From: Curtobacterium sp. MCBD17_013
Lineage (GTDB): Bacteria; Actinomycetota; Actinomycetes; Actinomycetales; Microbacteriaceae
NCBI RefSeq assembly: GCF_003234565.1
Contig: NZ_QKTU01000008.1
Coordinates: 101,231-165,230 of the forward strand
Direction: 5' to 3'
Length of the DNA stretch: 64,000 nucleotides
In this document: positions 33,717-40,579 of the stretch, one piece after another
Layout: the number at the start of each line of letters is the position of its first letter
Position numbering within the stretch: position 1 is the first letter of the stretch
Translations under genes and position numbers: made by a program
The notes under the pieces: model-generated
The model's input: the letters and a program-made list of their open reading frames with translations, nothing else
Database searches by the model: none
Told to the model about the DNA's origin: nothing

Positions 33717-33912
33717 CGGAAGGAAGCGCTATAACTCAATCGTGTGCGCAATCCTCACGCCAGTTCTCGTGATCCTCGCAGTTTTCACCGTTACCTCTGT
33801 ATCCACTGGGTGGGGTTCATGGGTTGGGTTTCTTACGGCGACGGTCGCGGTGGGAGCGGGGCTGACGTTCCTCCTCGTATTCGGGCCGGCGCAACTGAGG
33901 CGACGACGTTAG
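33706..33912 (+). CDS. small two-TM membrane protein, putative orphan immunity protein
   Basis: A 68-aa frame with helices at about residues 14-30 (CAILTPVLVILAVFTVT) and 38-59 (WVGFLTATVAVGAGLTFLLVF) and a basic end QLRRRR. The GTG at 33706 overlaps the tip stop by 11 bases; a GTG at 33742 is an alternative. It has the same size, helix count and basic tail as the genes at 30204 and 32746, and the same place directly after a tip. Confidence 0.5.
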   Translation: MPANGRKRYNSIVCAILTPVLVILAVFTVTSVSTGWGSWVGFLTATVAVGAGLTFLLVFGPAQLRRRR

Positions 33913-33974
33913 GCCAGAGTCTCAAGCTGCAGCAGTCCCCGTTCGGTTGCGGGTTCAACTCGGACCGACACGTA

Positions 33975-34008
33975 CGAGGCCCCGGATCCGTTCGGACCCG
34001 GGGCCTCG
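33975..34008 (-). terminator. hairpin terminator of the 40-aa gene
   Basis: CGAGGCCCCGG and CCGGGGCCTCG form a GC-rich stem 11 bp downstream of the minus-strand stop, with inner bases that can extend it. No T-run follows, as is common in actinobacteria. It can also stop plus-strand transcription leaving the Rhs region. Confidence 0.65.
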
Positions 34009-34085
34009 TGCTGCTCGGTCAGATCGTGGGCGAGTCCTCGTCCAGGTCCTCACCCTCGGCCTGCGAGGGCGCGTCCATGCCACCG
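33975..34085. repeat. direct repeat copy B
   Basis: 111-bp partner of copy A (33267-33374). Here it is part of the intact 40-aa gene and its terminator, so this is the original copy and A the duplicate. Together they frame a ~600-bp Rhs tip/immunity cassette. Confidence 0.85.
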
Positions 34086-34141
34086 TGCGTGGTGGCGTCC
34101 GCCTCGTCCTCGCCGCTGGCTTCCGATGTCGTGCGGGCCAT
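34019..34141 (-). CDS. 40-aa acidic small protein
   Basis: ATG 5 bp after GAAGGAGG, a very strong ribosome site. The product is short and highly acidic: MARTTSEASGEDEADATTHG in the first half and QAEGEDLDEDSPTI at the end. It has no TM helix and is probably disordered. It is intact here while a 3' fragment is duplicated at 33267-33374. I do not know the family. It marks the chromosomal edge of the Rhs region. Confidence 0.6.
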   Translation of the reverse strand: MARTTSEASGEDEADATTHGGMDAPSQAEGEDLDEDSPTI

Positions 34142-34183
34142 GTCGGCCTCCTTCCGTGTGACGGGACGTGTGCCCGTCGAGGG

Positions 34184-35122
34184 TCACTGCGACGCGGCCG
34201 TGGGGGCCGCGTCACCATCCCGATGATGGCCCGGAGTGGTGTCGGTGCCCCGCAGTCTCGGCTCGTGCTCAGGGAGCCCGGGAGCCCGCGCCGTCCGAGC
34301 CGTCGCGCCCGGCCAGCCGACCGCTCGGCTCGGGATCGCGGGTGCGCGGAGCATGGTGAACCCGCGCCGGAACCACCGGTACCAGGGGAGGCCCGCACGG
34401 CCGTGGGATCCGAGCGTATGGAGCGCCTTGCGCGTGCGGACCACCAACCCGCGGCGGTCCCGCAGCGGGTCGCTCGAGATCTCGGCGCGCAACCCCGGAT
34501 CGACGACGACGCGCCATGCCGGGTCGAGGTGGAGGCTCAGGTCGACATCGTCGTGGAGCGCCGGGTCACGACGCTCCACGCGTGCGGACACGCGGGTCCA
34601 GGCCGCGCGCGTGAACGCGGTGTTCGAGCCGAAGACCGGCGGTCGTGCGAGCGCGAGCCACATGAGCACGAAGTACGCCCGCATGTACGCGAGCTGCCAG
34701 AACGCGCGCGGGATCGGGCCGAGGTCTCGGAAGCGCCCTGGTCCGGTCACCGCGACCACGCGCGGGTCCTCGAAGGCCCGGAGCGCACGGTCGACCCAGT
34801 CGGGCGGCAGCACCGAGTCCGCGTCGACGCGGGCGATCAGGTCGCCGGAGGCCGCGTCGTACCCGCGTGCCGCGGCCGCCGCGATCCCCCGGACCGGCTC
34901 GTGGAGCACGGTGGCACCGGCCGCGAGGGCGACGGCGACGCTGTCGTCGGTGCTGCCGTTGTCGACGACGATGACCTCGTCGACGGGCACGGTCTGCACC
35001 GCGACGGACGCGAGGCACCGTCGGAGCACGGAGGCGTCATCGAGGACGGGGACCACCATCGACACGTGAGGTCGACGGTGGTCCCCGTCACGGCGGCGGC
35101 GTCGGCCGCCGGAGCGCGTCAC
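34184..35122 (-). CDS. GT2-family glycosyltransferase
   Basis: A 312-aa GT-A glycosyltransferase. MVVPVLDDASVLRRCLAS and EVIVVDNGSTDDSVAVAL form the nucleotide site, ARVDADSVLPPDW the D-x-D, and ALHDDVDLSLHL the catalytic DD region. A hydrophobic or amphipathic segment follows in the middle (FWQLAYMRAYFVLMWLALA), and there is a low-complexity tail. The GTG start overlaps the Mn catalase stop by 4 bp, an odd pairing that suggests only shared transcription. A later start at the codon before MVVPV is possible. Confidence 0.8.
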   Translation of the reverse strand: MTRSGGRRRRRDGDHRRPHVSMVVPVLDDASVLRRCLASVAVQTVPVDEVIVVDNGSTDDSVAVALAAGATVLHEPVRGIAAAAARGYDAASGDLIARVDADSVLPPDWVDRALRAFEDPRVVAVTGPGRFRDLGPIPRAFWQLAYMRAYFVLMWLALARPPVFGSNTAFTRAAWTRVSARVERRDPALHDDVDLSLHLDPAWRVVVDPGLRAEISSDPLRDRRGLVVRTRKALHTLGSHGRAGLPWYRWFRRGFTMLRAPAIPSRAVGWPGATARTARAPGLPEHEPRLRGTDTTPGHHRDGDAAPTAASQ

Positions 35123-36000
35123 TCCTTGTTTCGCCGGTCCTGCGACAGGGCGGCCTTCTGCTCGACCTTGTTCGGGGTCGGGGTGGTGCCGTAGTAGCGG
35201 GCGTCGACCAGCGTGGGCGGGGGCATCGGCACCGAGGTGGTGGGCCCGTCGTGGTACGTGTACTCGCCCTTGCCGTCGAACGAGGGGCCGCTCGCCCAGC
35301 GTCCCTCGGCCGCGGCGGCGCCGTCGGAGAAGTTGAGGTACTGGTAGTTGACCTCCTGGTCCTCCTTCTTCTGCGCGAAGTTGCTCGGGACCGGGAAGTC
35401 CTCGTAGCCCTCTTCGCGGAGCTCGGCAGCGGCGGTCGCCCACATGTTCTGGTGCATGGTGTCGCGAGCGATGAGGAACGACAGCAGGTCGCGGATCCCG
35501 TGGTCGTCCGTCATGTGGTAGAGCCGGGCGGCCTGGATGCGCCCCTGCATCTCCGCGTTCTCGTTCGCCGTGAAGTCGGCGAGGAGGTTGCCACTCGCCG
35601 TGATGTACGAGCCCTGCCACGGGTTCCCGTTGCTGTCGACCGGGCGTGCCCCGGCGCCGGCGACGATCGCGTGCTGGACGTCCATGCCTCCGATGACGGC
35701 GGCGACGGTCGGGTCGTCCTGCACGGCCTCCTTGGTGATGCCGAGCGGGGCCTTCTCGAGCAGCTGGGCGATCATCGTCGCGAGCATCTCGACGTGACCG
35801 AGCTCCTCGGCGCCGATCCCGAAGACGAGGTCCCGGTACTTGCCGGGGATGTGCATGTTCCAGGCCTGGAACTGGTACTGCAGCGCGACCGAGATCTCGC
35901 CGTACTGGCCACCGAGGACCTCCTGCAGCTTCCGTGCGTAGACGGCGTCGGGCTTGCTCGGCGTGGACTTGAACTGCAATTCCTGCTTGTGGAAGTACAT
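35119..36000 (-). CDS. manganese catalase
   Basis: A 293-aa di-manganese catalase that breaks down H2O2. The four-helix ferritin-like bundle shows the metal ligands in QYGEISVALQYQFQAW (Glu), GAEELGHVEMLATMI (Glu and His), ENAEMQGRIQAARLYHM (Glu) and ARDTMHQNMW (His). A C-terminal tail with FSDGAAAAEGRWASGPSFDG wraps neighbouring subunits in the family. The start follows GAAGGAGAGACACAGG. Found often in spore or stress settings; here it is divergent from the DUF883-type stress operon. Confidence 0.92.
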   Translation of the reverse strand: MYFHKQELQFKSTPSKPDAVYARKLQEVLGGQYGEISVALQYQFQAWNMHIPGKYRDLVFGIGAEELGHVEMLATMIAQLLEKAPLGITKEAVQDDPTVAAVIGGMDVQHAIVAGAGARPVDSNGNPWQGSYITASGNLLADFTANENAEMQGRIQAARLYHMTDDHGIRDLLSFLIARDTMHQNMWATAAAELREEGYEDFPVPSNFAQKKEDQEVNYQYLNFSDGAAAAEGRWASGPSFDGKGEYTYHDGPTTSVPMPPPTLVDARYYGTTPTPNKVEQKAALSQDRRNKE

Positions 36001-36373
36001 CCTGTGTCTCTCCTTCAGCTCGCGTCGGTGCCGGGCGGGTCCCGGCGCTCACGACGCGTGGACTGGACGGTAGGCCGCGTTCCCTCGCCACCCATGCAGG
36101 TTGTCCCCCTCGGACGGGAGGTGCGGTACGCCCCCGCCCCGGCCCTCCCGTCCGGATTTCCGGGAGTCAGCGAGGCCCACCTGGGCGTCCGGGGGACGAA
36201 TGGTGCGTCATCCGGCCGCCTCGTGGCGGCGGGATGGGCCCAGAACGGGGGACAAGATCCCTGTCCCACCCCTGAGAGTCCGAACGCTCCCAGGCGAGAA
36301 CGCGCACGGTGGGTGACACGCCAGACCGGGATGACGCCTGTCCTCCCGGACCCGCGAACAGGGAAGGAACGTC
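36001..36373. promoter_or_regulatory. divergent intergenic region of Mn catalase and stress operon
   Basis: A 373-bp gap without a gene, expected to hold two promoters. A perfect 11-bp inverted repeat (CGGACGGGAGG at 36111-36121, its complement at 36144-36154) and a GCCGCC/GGCGGC hairpin around TCGT at 36215-36230 are the only structures seen. No promoter can be named with confidence. Confidence 0.4.
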
Positions 36374-37225
36374 ATGAGCACATACCCACCGGAGAACGAC
36401 ATCCCGAACGACACCCCGATCTACGACCGGGCCGTGCCGACCGGGTCGCTCGCCGACGACGACCTCATCGACGACGAGCTCGTCGTCGACGACACGACGG
36501 ACACCACCTACTCCGGCGTCCACGTCCCGTCCTACGGAACGGACAGCGCGAGCGACTCCGGCGGCTCCGGCAAGGCCGACGCCGCCAAGGGCGCAGCCCA
36601 GAACGTCGCCGGTGACGCCAAGCAGTCGGCCGCGCAGGTCGCGGGCGTCGCCAAGGAGCAGGCGTCCCGAGTCGCCTCGGAGGCCACGGACCACGCCAAG
36701 GAACTCCTCGGCCAGGCGACGTCGAGCCTCAAGGACCAGGCGGGCCAGCAGCAGCAGCGCGCCGCCGGCGGACTCCGCACGATCAGCGACCAGCTCTCGT
36801 CGATGGCCGAGAACGCCGACGACGGCATCGCGGGCAAGGTCGTCCGCGACCTCTCGAACCGCGCCGGCAGCGTCGCGGGCTACCTTGAAGGCCGTGACCC
36901 GGGCTCGCTGATCGACGAGGTCCGCTCCTTCGCGGCCCGCCGTCCGGGCACCTTCATCGCCATCGCCGCCGGAGCGGGCATCCTCGCCGGTCGCCTCACC
37001 AAGGCGCTGACGACGGAGATCAAGCACGAGAAGGAAGCCGAGGCCTTCGGTGGCGCCACCGGCGGCGACTCGTCCTCGTACGACGCCACGTCGACGAGCA
37101 CCTACTCGACCGTCACCGACACGGACTACGGCACGACCGGCGCTGCGTACGGCACGACGGACCCGGTCGAGACCGAGTACGACCGCGGCACGGGTGCCGG
37201 GTACGGCACCGGAGGCGTGGCATGA
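36374..37225 (+). CDS. LEA-like/DUF883-type stress protein with one TM helix
   Basis: A 283-aa protein. The N-terminus is acidic and disordered. Residues ~65-130 form an amphipathic Ala/Lys/Gln-rich helix (AAKGAAQNVAGDAKQSAAQV), and a hydrophobic segment follows (RRPGTFIAIAAGAGILAGRL, ~residues 193-212). The tail is Tyr/Thr/Gly-rich (DTDYGTTGAAYGTTD). The Lys/Ala heptads are like LEA and DUF883 proteins that protect membranes or ribosomes under stress. The start follows GGGAAGGAACGTC. It is first of a three-gene operon, joined to the holin-like gene by ATGA. Confidence 0.65.
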   Translation: MSTYPPENDIPNDTPIYDRAVPTGSLADDDLIDDELVVDDTTDTTYSGVHVPSYGTDSASDSGGSGKADAAKGAAQNVAGDAKQSAAQVAGVAKEQASRVASEATDHAKELLGQATSSLKDQAGQQQQRAAGGLRTISDQLSSMAENADDGIAGKVVRDLSNRAGSVAGYLEGRDPGSLIDEVRSFAARRPGTFIAIAAGAGILAGRLTKALTTEIKHEKEAEAFGGATGGDSSSYDATSTSTYSTVTDTDYGTTGAAYGTTDPVETEYDRGTGAGYGTGGVA

Positions 37226-37716
37226 GCCAGACCACCCCGGGTGGCGTCCCGGGCGGTGTGCCCGGCGCGGGCTACACCGCCGGCGCCACCGCTGCATCGC
37301 GACCGAACGAAGCCGCCGAGGAGCGCGCCGCCACGACGCCGCTCGGTGAGCTGCTGACGGATGTCTCGAAGGACCTGTCGAACCTGTTCCGCCAGGAGGT
37401 CGCGCTCGCCAAGGCCGAGCTGACCGAGTCGGCGAAGAAGGCCGGCAAGGGCGCTGGGATGTTCGGTGGAGCCGGTCTGACCGCGCTCTTCGCCCTCCTC
37501 TTCATCTCCATCGCCGCGTGGTGGGCCCTCGGGTTCCTCGTGAACAACGCCTGGTCGGCGCTCATCATCGCGGTGATCTACGGCATCATCGCCGCGATCC
37601 TCGCGATGCAGGGCCGCAAGTCGATGAAGGAGATCCAGGGCGCCCCGCAGACGGTCGAGACCGCCAAGGAGATCCCCGACACCCTCAAGCCGCACACCAA
37701 CGGGAGGAACGCATGA
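37222..37716 (+). CDS. phage-holin-superfamily III / DUF1469-type membrane protein
   Basis: A 164-aa protein. After a Gly/Pro-rich start, an amphipathic helix GELLTDVSKDLSNLFRQEVA is followed by KAELTESAKKAGKG. Two membrane helices come next (FGGAGLTALFALLFISIAAW and ALIIAVIYGIIAAILAM), and the end is polar. This is the PF07332-type protein, widespread in actinobacterial chromosomes. Despite the family name it is not evidence for a prophage. Coupled by 4-bp overlaps on both sides. Confidence 0.85.
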   Translation: MSQTTPGGVPGGVPGAGYTAGATAASRPNEAAEERAATTPLGELLTDVSKDLSNLFRQEVALAKAELTESAKKAGKGAGMFGGAGLTALFALLFISIAAWWALGFLVNNAWSALIIAVIYGIIAAILAMQGRKSMKEIQGAPQTVETAKEIPDTLKPHTNGRNA

Positions 37717-38306
37717 GCACCCCAGACGAGATCCGCGCCGAGATCGAGCGCACCCGTGGCAACCTCGGGTCGGACGTCGACGCACTCGCCGACAAGGTGA
37801 GCCCGTCGTCCATCGCCCACCGCCAGACCGAGAAGGTGCGCGAGCGCATCGGCTCCGTCCGCGACAGCGTGATGGGCACGGTCGACGCCGCCAAGAGCAA
37901 GGTCCAGTCCGGCACGAGCAGCGCCTCGGGCTCCGTCTCGGGCGCCTCCGACTCCGCCAAGGGCGCTGCCCGTTCGGCCGTCGGCAAGGCCAAGGGCAAC
38001 CCGCTCGCCGTCGGCCTCATCGCCTTCGGTGCGGGCTGGCTCGCCTCGTCCCTCATCCCGGCCTCCTCGAAGGAAGAGGACCTCGCCGGCCAGCTGAAGG
38101 ACCAGGCCGCACCGCTCGTGGACAAGGCCAAGGGCGTGGGGCAGGACATCGCCTCCGACCTCAAGGACACCGCGCAGGAGCACGTGCAGGACCTCAAGGG
38201 CACGGCGCAGGACGCCGCGTCGACGGTCAAGGACGAGGCGCAGTCCTCGGCCTCGGACGTCAAGGACAGCGCCCAGAGCGCCAAGGACGACGTGCAGAAC
38301 GCGTAG
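37713..38306 (+). CDS. DUF3618 protein with LEA-like tail
   Basis: A 197-aa protein. Residues ~1-50 match DUF3618 (TPDEIRAEIERTRGNLGSDV, then LADKVSPS). A membrane helix (AVGLIAFGAGWLASSLIP, ~residues 93-110) and a long Lys/Asp/Ala helix with repeated LKDTAQE/VKDEAQS heptads follow. DUF3618 and holin-III proteins are co-encoded in many actinobacteria and linked to envelope stress. The last ~47 bp overlap the convergent PqqD-like frame. Confidence 0.85.
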   Translation: MSTPDEIRAEIERTRGNLGSDVDALADKVSPSSIAHRQTEKVRERIGSVRDSVMGTVDAAKSKVQSGTSSASGSVSGASDSAKGAARSAVGKAKGNPLAVGLIAFGAGWLASSLIPASSKEEDLAGQLKDQAAPLVDKAKGVGQDIASDLKDTAQEHVQDLKGTAQDAASTVKDEAQSSASDVKDSAQSAKDDVQNA

Positions 38307-38706
38307 TCGTCCCGACGCTCCACCCCCACGGACCGGCCCGGGTGCCGTGGTCAGACCGGATGGTCTCGACCACGGCCCCGGGCCGGTCCGTTCGTGTGTC
38401 CGGGACGGGCTCGACCTCGACGAGCCCCGCGGCGGCGAGTTCCCCGAGGAACGCCGCCACCTGCCCCGCCACCGTCTCCGGGTCGACGTCCGGGTACCAC
38501 CGCGCCACCCGGGTGGCCACGTCCTCGACGGTCGTGCCCTCGTCCAGCTCGGACCAGACGACCGCAGCAGTGCCGGCGAGCACATGCAGGTCGCACCGCG
38601 CGGGATCGGTGACCACCACCCGCTCGGCGTCGCCGACCGCCGCGACCCGCGCCCGTCGGCGGACCCAGCGACGGGGCGGCCCTGCGGTCCGTTCGTCGTC
38701 GTCCAT
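38260..38706 (-). CDS. PqqD-like peptide-chaperone-fold protein
   Basis: A 148-aa frame. Residues ~20-100 resemble PqqD (VVVTDPARCDLHVLAGTAAV, ELDEGTTVEDVATRVA, VAAFLGELAAAGLVE). The remaining tail is low-complexity, reads through the terminator hairpin and overlaps the DUF3618 gene by 47 bp, so the functional end may be near 38350. PqqD proteins bind peptide substrates of modifying enzymes. Similar domains accompany HPr-kinase-like proteins, one of which is at 51698. The ATG follows GGAGGGAGGTCCGC. Confidence 0.7.
   Translation of the reverse strand: MDDDERTAGPPRRWVRRRARVAAVGDAERVVVTDPARCDLHVLAGTAAVVWSELDEGTTVEDVATRVARWYPDVDPETVAGQVAAFLGELAAAGLVEVEPVPDTRTDRPGAVVETIRSDHGTRAGPWGWSVGTTTRSARRPWRSGRCP
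38328..38391. terminator. long hairpin after the stress operon
   Basis: A 15-bp perfect stem (ACGGACCGGCCCGGG at 38328-38342, complement at 38377-38391) continues inwards with CCGTGGTC/GACCACGG around a 15-nt loop. It lies 22 bp after the DUF3618 stop and could end transcription from both sides. It is also inside the 3' part of the PqqD-like frame. Confidence 0.7.
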
Positions 38707-38966
38707 GCGGACCTCCCTCCTCGGCTGCGCATGCTAGCGCCGACCTCCCGGTCAGCCGTGGGCGCGCTCCGGGGGGTGAGTCCGCGCGCCGGGCCCTCAT
38801 CACGGCCGCTCCGGTGAGCGGACGACGGCACCCGCGCCGCGGGACGTGAACTGACGGGTGACCCGGTGCCGGGCCTCCCGGACGCCCATCGCGCACGCCC
38901 CTGATCGAGCCGCGTCGTGACCGTACGGTCACCGCGACCGACCCGATCGAGGAGGGGATCGTCGCG

Positions 38967-39590
38967 ATGACCACACCGCCGTCCACATGCACACGGCCGT
39001 CGCCGTGGGAGCGTGCCGCGCCGCCCGGGCCGAGCGACGAGCGGACGCGTGTCGTCGTGGTGTGCGCGGCGAACCTCGCGCGCTCCCCACTCGTCGAGCG
39101 TCTGCTGCAGGCCGAGCTCGACGCCCGGGCCCCCGGGCGCTTCGCGGTCTCGAGCTGCGGGGTGCGGGTGCTCGAGCGCGGCGCGATGGTGCCGGGTGTC
39201 CGTCGGATGTTGCGCGACCGGGGGCTGGACGCGTCCGGCCATCGGGCGTCACCGCTCCAGGCGACCCGGCTCCGGGGTGCGACACTCGTGCTCACGGCCG
39301 AGGAGGCCCACTCCGTCGCCGTGCTCGAGCGCGTGCCGGCGCTGCTCAACCGGACGTTCACCGTGCTCGAGTTCGCGGCGATCGCGCGTCACCACCGCGC
39401 ACGGGGGCTCGACCCGGCGGGGCTCCTCCAGCGAGCGAGCTCCCTGCGGGCCGCGGTGACGGCGGAGGGCGGCGATCGCGATCTCATCGACCCGGTCGGT
39501 CCGGACCCAGCGCGTCTCGGGGCGCTCGAGGCACAACTCGGTGACGCCGTCACGGTGATCGCGGACGCACTGGCGGCGACCCGTGGCTGA
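38967..39590 (+). CDS. low-molecular-weight protein-tyrosine phosphatase
   Basis: A 207-aa LMW-PTP-like phosphatase. The P-loop VVVCAANLARSPLVE has the C-x5-R-S signature (~residues 32-39), and the general acid Asp is in DLIDPVGPD. A ~28-residue N-terminal extension precedes the fold. It leads the exopolysaccharide locus, where such enzymes dephosphorylate the tyrosine-rich tail of the BY-kinase/Wzz protein (here at 44031). The next gene overlaps it by 8 bp. Confidence 0.85.
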   Translation: MTTPPSTCTRPSPWERAAPPGPSDERTRVVVVCAANLARSPLVERLLQAELDARAPGRFAVSSCGVRVLERGAMVPGVRRMLRDRGLDASGHRASPLQATRLRGATLVLTAEEAHSVAVLERVPALLNRTFTVLEFAAIARHHRARGLDPAGLLQRASSLRAAVTAEGGDRDLIDPVGPDPARLGALEAQLGDAVTVIADALAATRG

Positions 39591-40578
39591 GCGGCGGCGG
39601 GTCCTGCGCCGGGTGTCGTTCGCGGTCGTGATCCTCGTCGTGCTGCCGCTCGTCACGGCGGCCGCGGTCGTGCTGCTGGTGCAGACCGGGTACCGGTCCG
39701 ACGTCCGGACCCTCGACTCCGACCCGTTCCCGAGAGGGGAGCGTCCGGCGGCGTCCCGGGCCTCCGAGAACGTGCTGCTCATCGGCTCGGACACCCGCGG
39801 ACGCCTCGGCGACATCGCGGGCGGCGGTCCGACCGGGCAGCGCTCGGACACGCTCATGCTCGTCCACCTCCCGGCCGACGGCGAGGACGTCCAGGTCATG
39901 TCGATCATGCGCGACCTCTGGGTGCCGATCCCCGGGCACGGCGAGGGCAAGGTGAACGCCGCGTTCTCCCTCGGCGGGGTCCCGCTGACGATCCGCACCG
40001 TGGAGGCGCTCCTCGACGTCCGCATCGACCACGTCGCGGTCGTCGACTTCGCCGGGTTCGCGGCCATGTCGTCGACGCTCGGTGGTGTCGACGTCGTGTC
40101 GCCCAAGGCCTTCACGAGCCGGAACATGCCGGGCTACCGGTTCACGGCCGGCATCAACCACGTGGCCGGGCAGCGCGCGCTCGCCTTCGTGCGCGAACGG
40201 TACGCGTTCCCCGACGCGGACCACCAGCGCGTGCGCAACCAACAGTCGTTCCTCCGCGGCGTGGTCGATCGGCTGGCCGACCGGGACGGCCTGCACGACC
40301 TCGGCCGGGTGCGGGCGTTCCTGGGTGCGACGGGACGGTCCGTGACGGTGGACCCCGGCCTCACGTTCACCCGCGCAGCGCACATCGGCTGGCGACTCCG
40401 ATCGGTCCGACCGGACGACGTGGCCTTCTTCACGCTGCCGACGCTCGGCAGCGGGACGAGCGCGGACGGTCAGTCGATCGTGCTGCAGGACCGGACCGCG
40501 GTCGCCGAGATCGGTCGCGCCCTGCGGCACGACACCCTCGGCGACTGGGTCGACCACCACCACACCGAGGAGCGGTGA
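39583..40578 (+). CDS. LCP-family (LytR-CpsA-Psr) glycopolymer ligase
   Basis: A 331-aa type II membrane protein. One N-terminal helix (FAVVILVVLPLVTAAAVVLL) precedes an extracellular LCP domain with NVLLIGSDTRG, QRSDTLMLVHL, SIMRDLWVPIPGHG and GKVNAAFSLGG. Conserved Arg and Asp residues bind the pyrophosphate lipid. LCP enzymes attach capsule or wall polymers to peptidoglycan outside the cell. The GTG start overlaps the phosphatase stop by 8 bp. Confidence 0.9.
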   Translation: MAERRRVLRRVSFAVVILVVLPLVTAAAVVLLVQTGYRSDVRTLDSDPFPRGERPAASRASENVLLIGSDTRGRLGDIAGGGPTGQRSDTLMLVHLPADGEDVQVMSIMRDLWVPIPGHGEGKVNAAFSLGGVPLTIRTVEALLDVRIDHVAVVDFAGFAAMSSTLGGVDVVSPKAFTSRNMPGYRFTAGINHVAGQRALAFVRERYAFPDADHQRVRNQQSFLRGVVDRLADRDGLHDLGRVRAFLGATGRSVTVDPGLTFTRAAHIGWRLRSVRPDDVAFFTLPTLGSGTSADGQSIVLQDRTAVAEIGRALRHDTLGDWVDHHHTEER

Positions 40579-40579
40579 C

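Noticed and set aside
30200..34100. Insertion sequence or integrative element as cause of the low-GC region
   Set aside because: No transposase or integrase, no terminal inverted repeats; the flanking ~108-bp repeat contains part of a host gene and a terminator.
37222..37716. Holin-family protein as sign of a prophage
   Set aside because: This family is chromosomal in most actinobacteria and sits with DUF3618; no phage structural, lysis or integrase genes are nearby.
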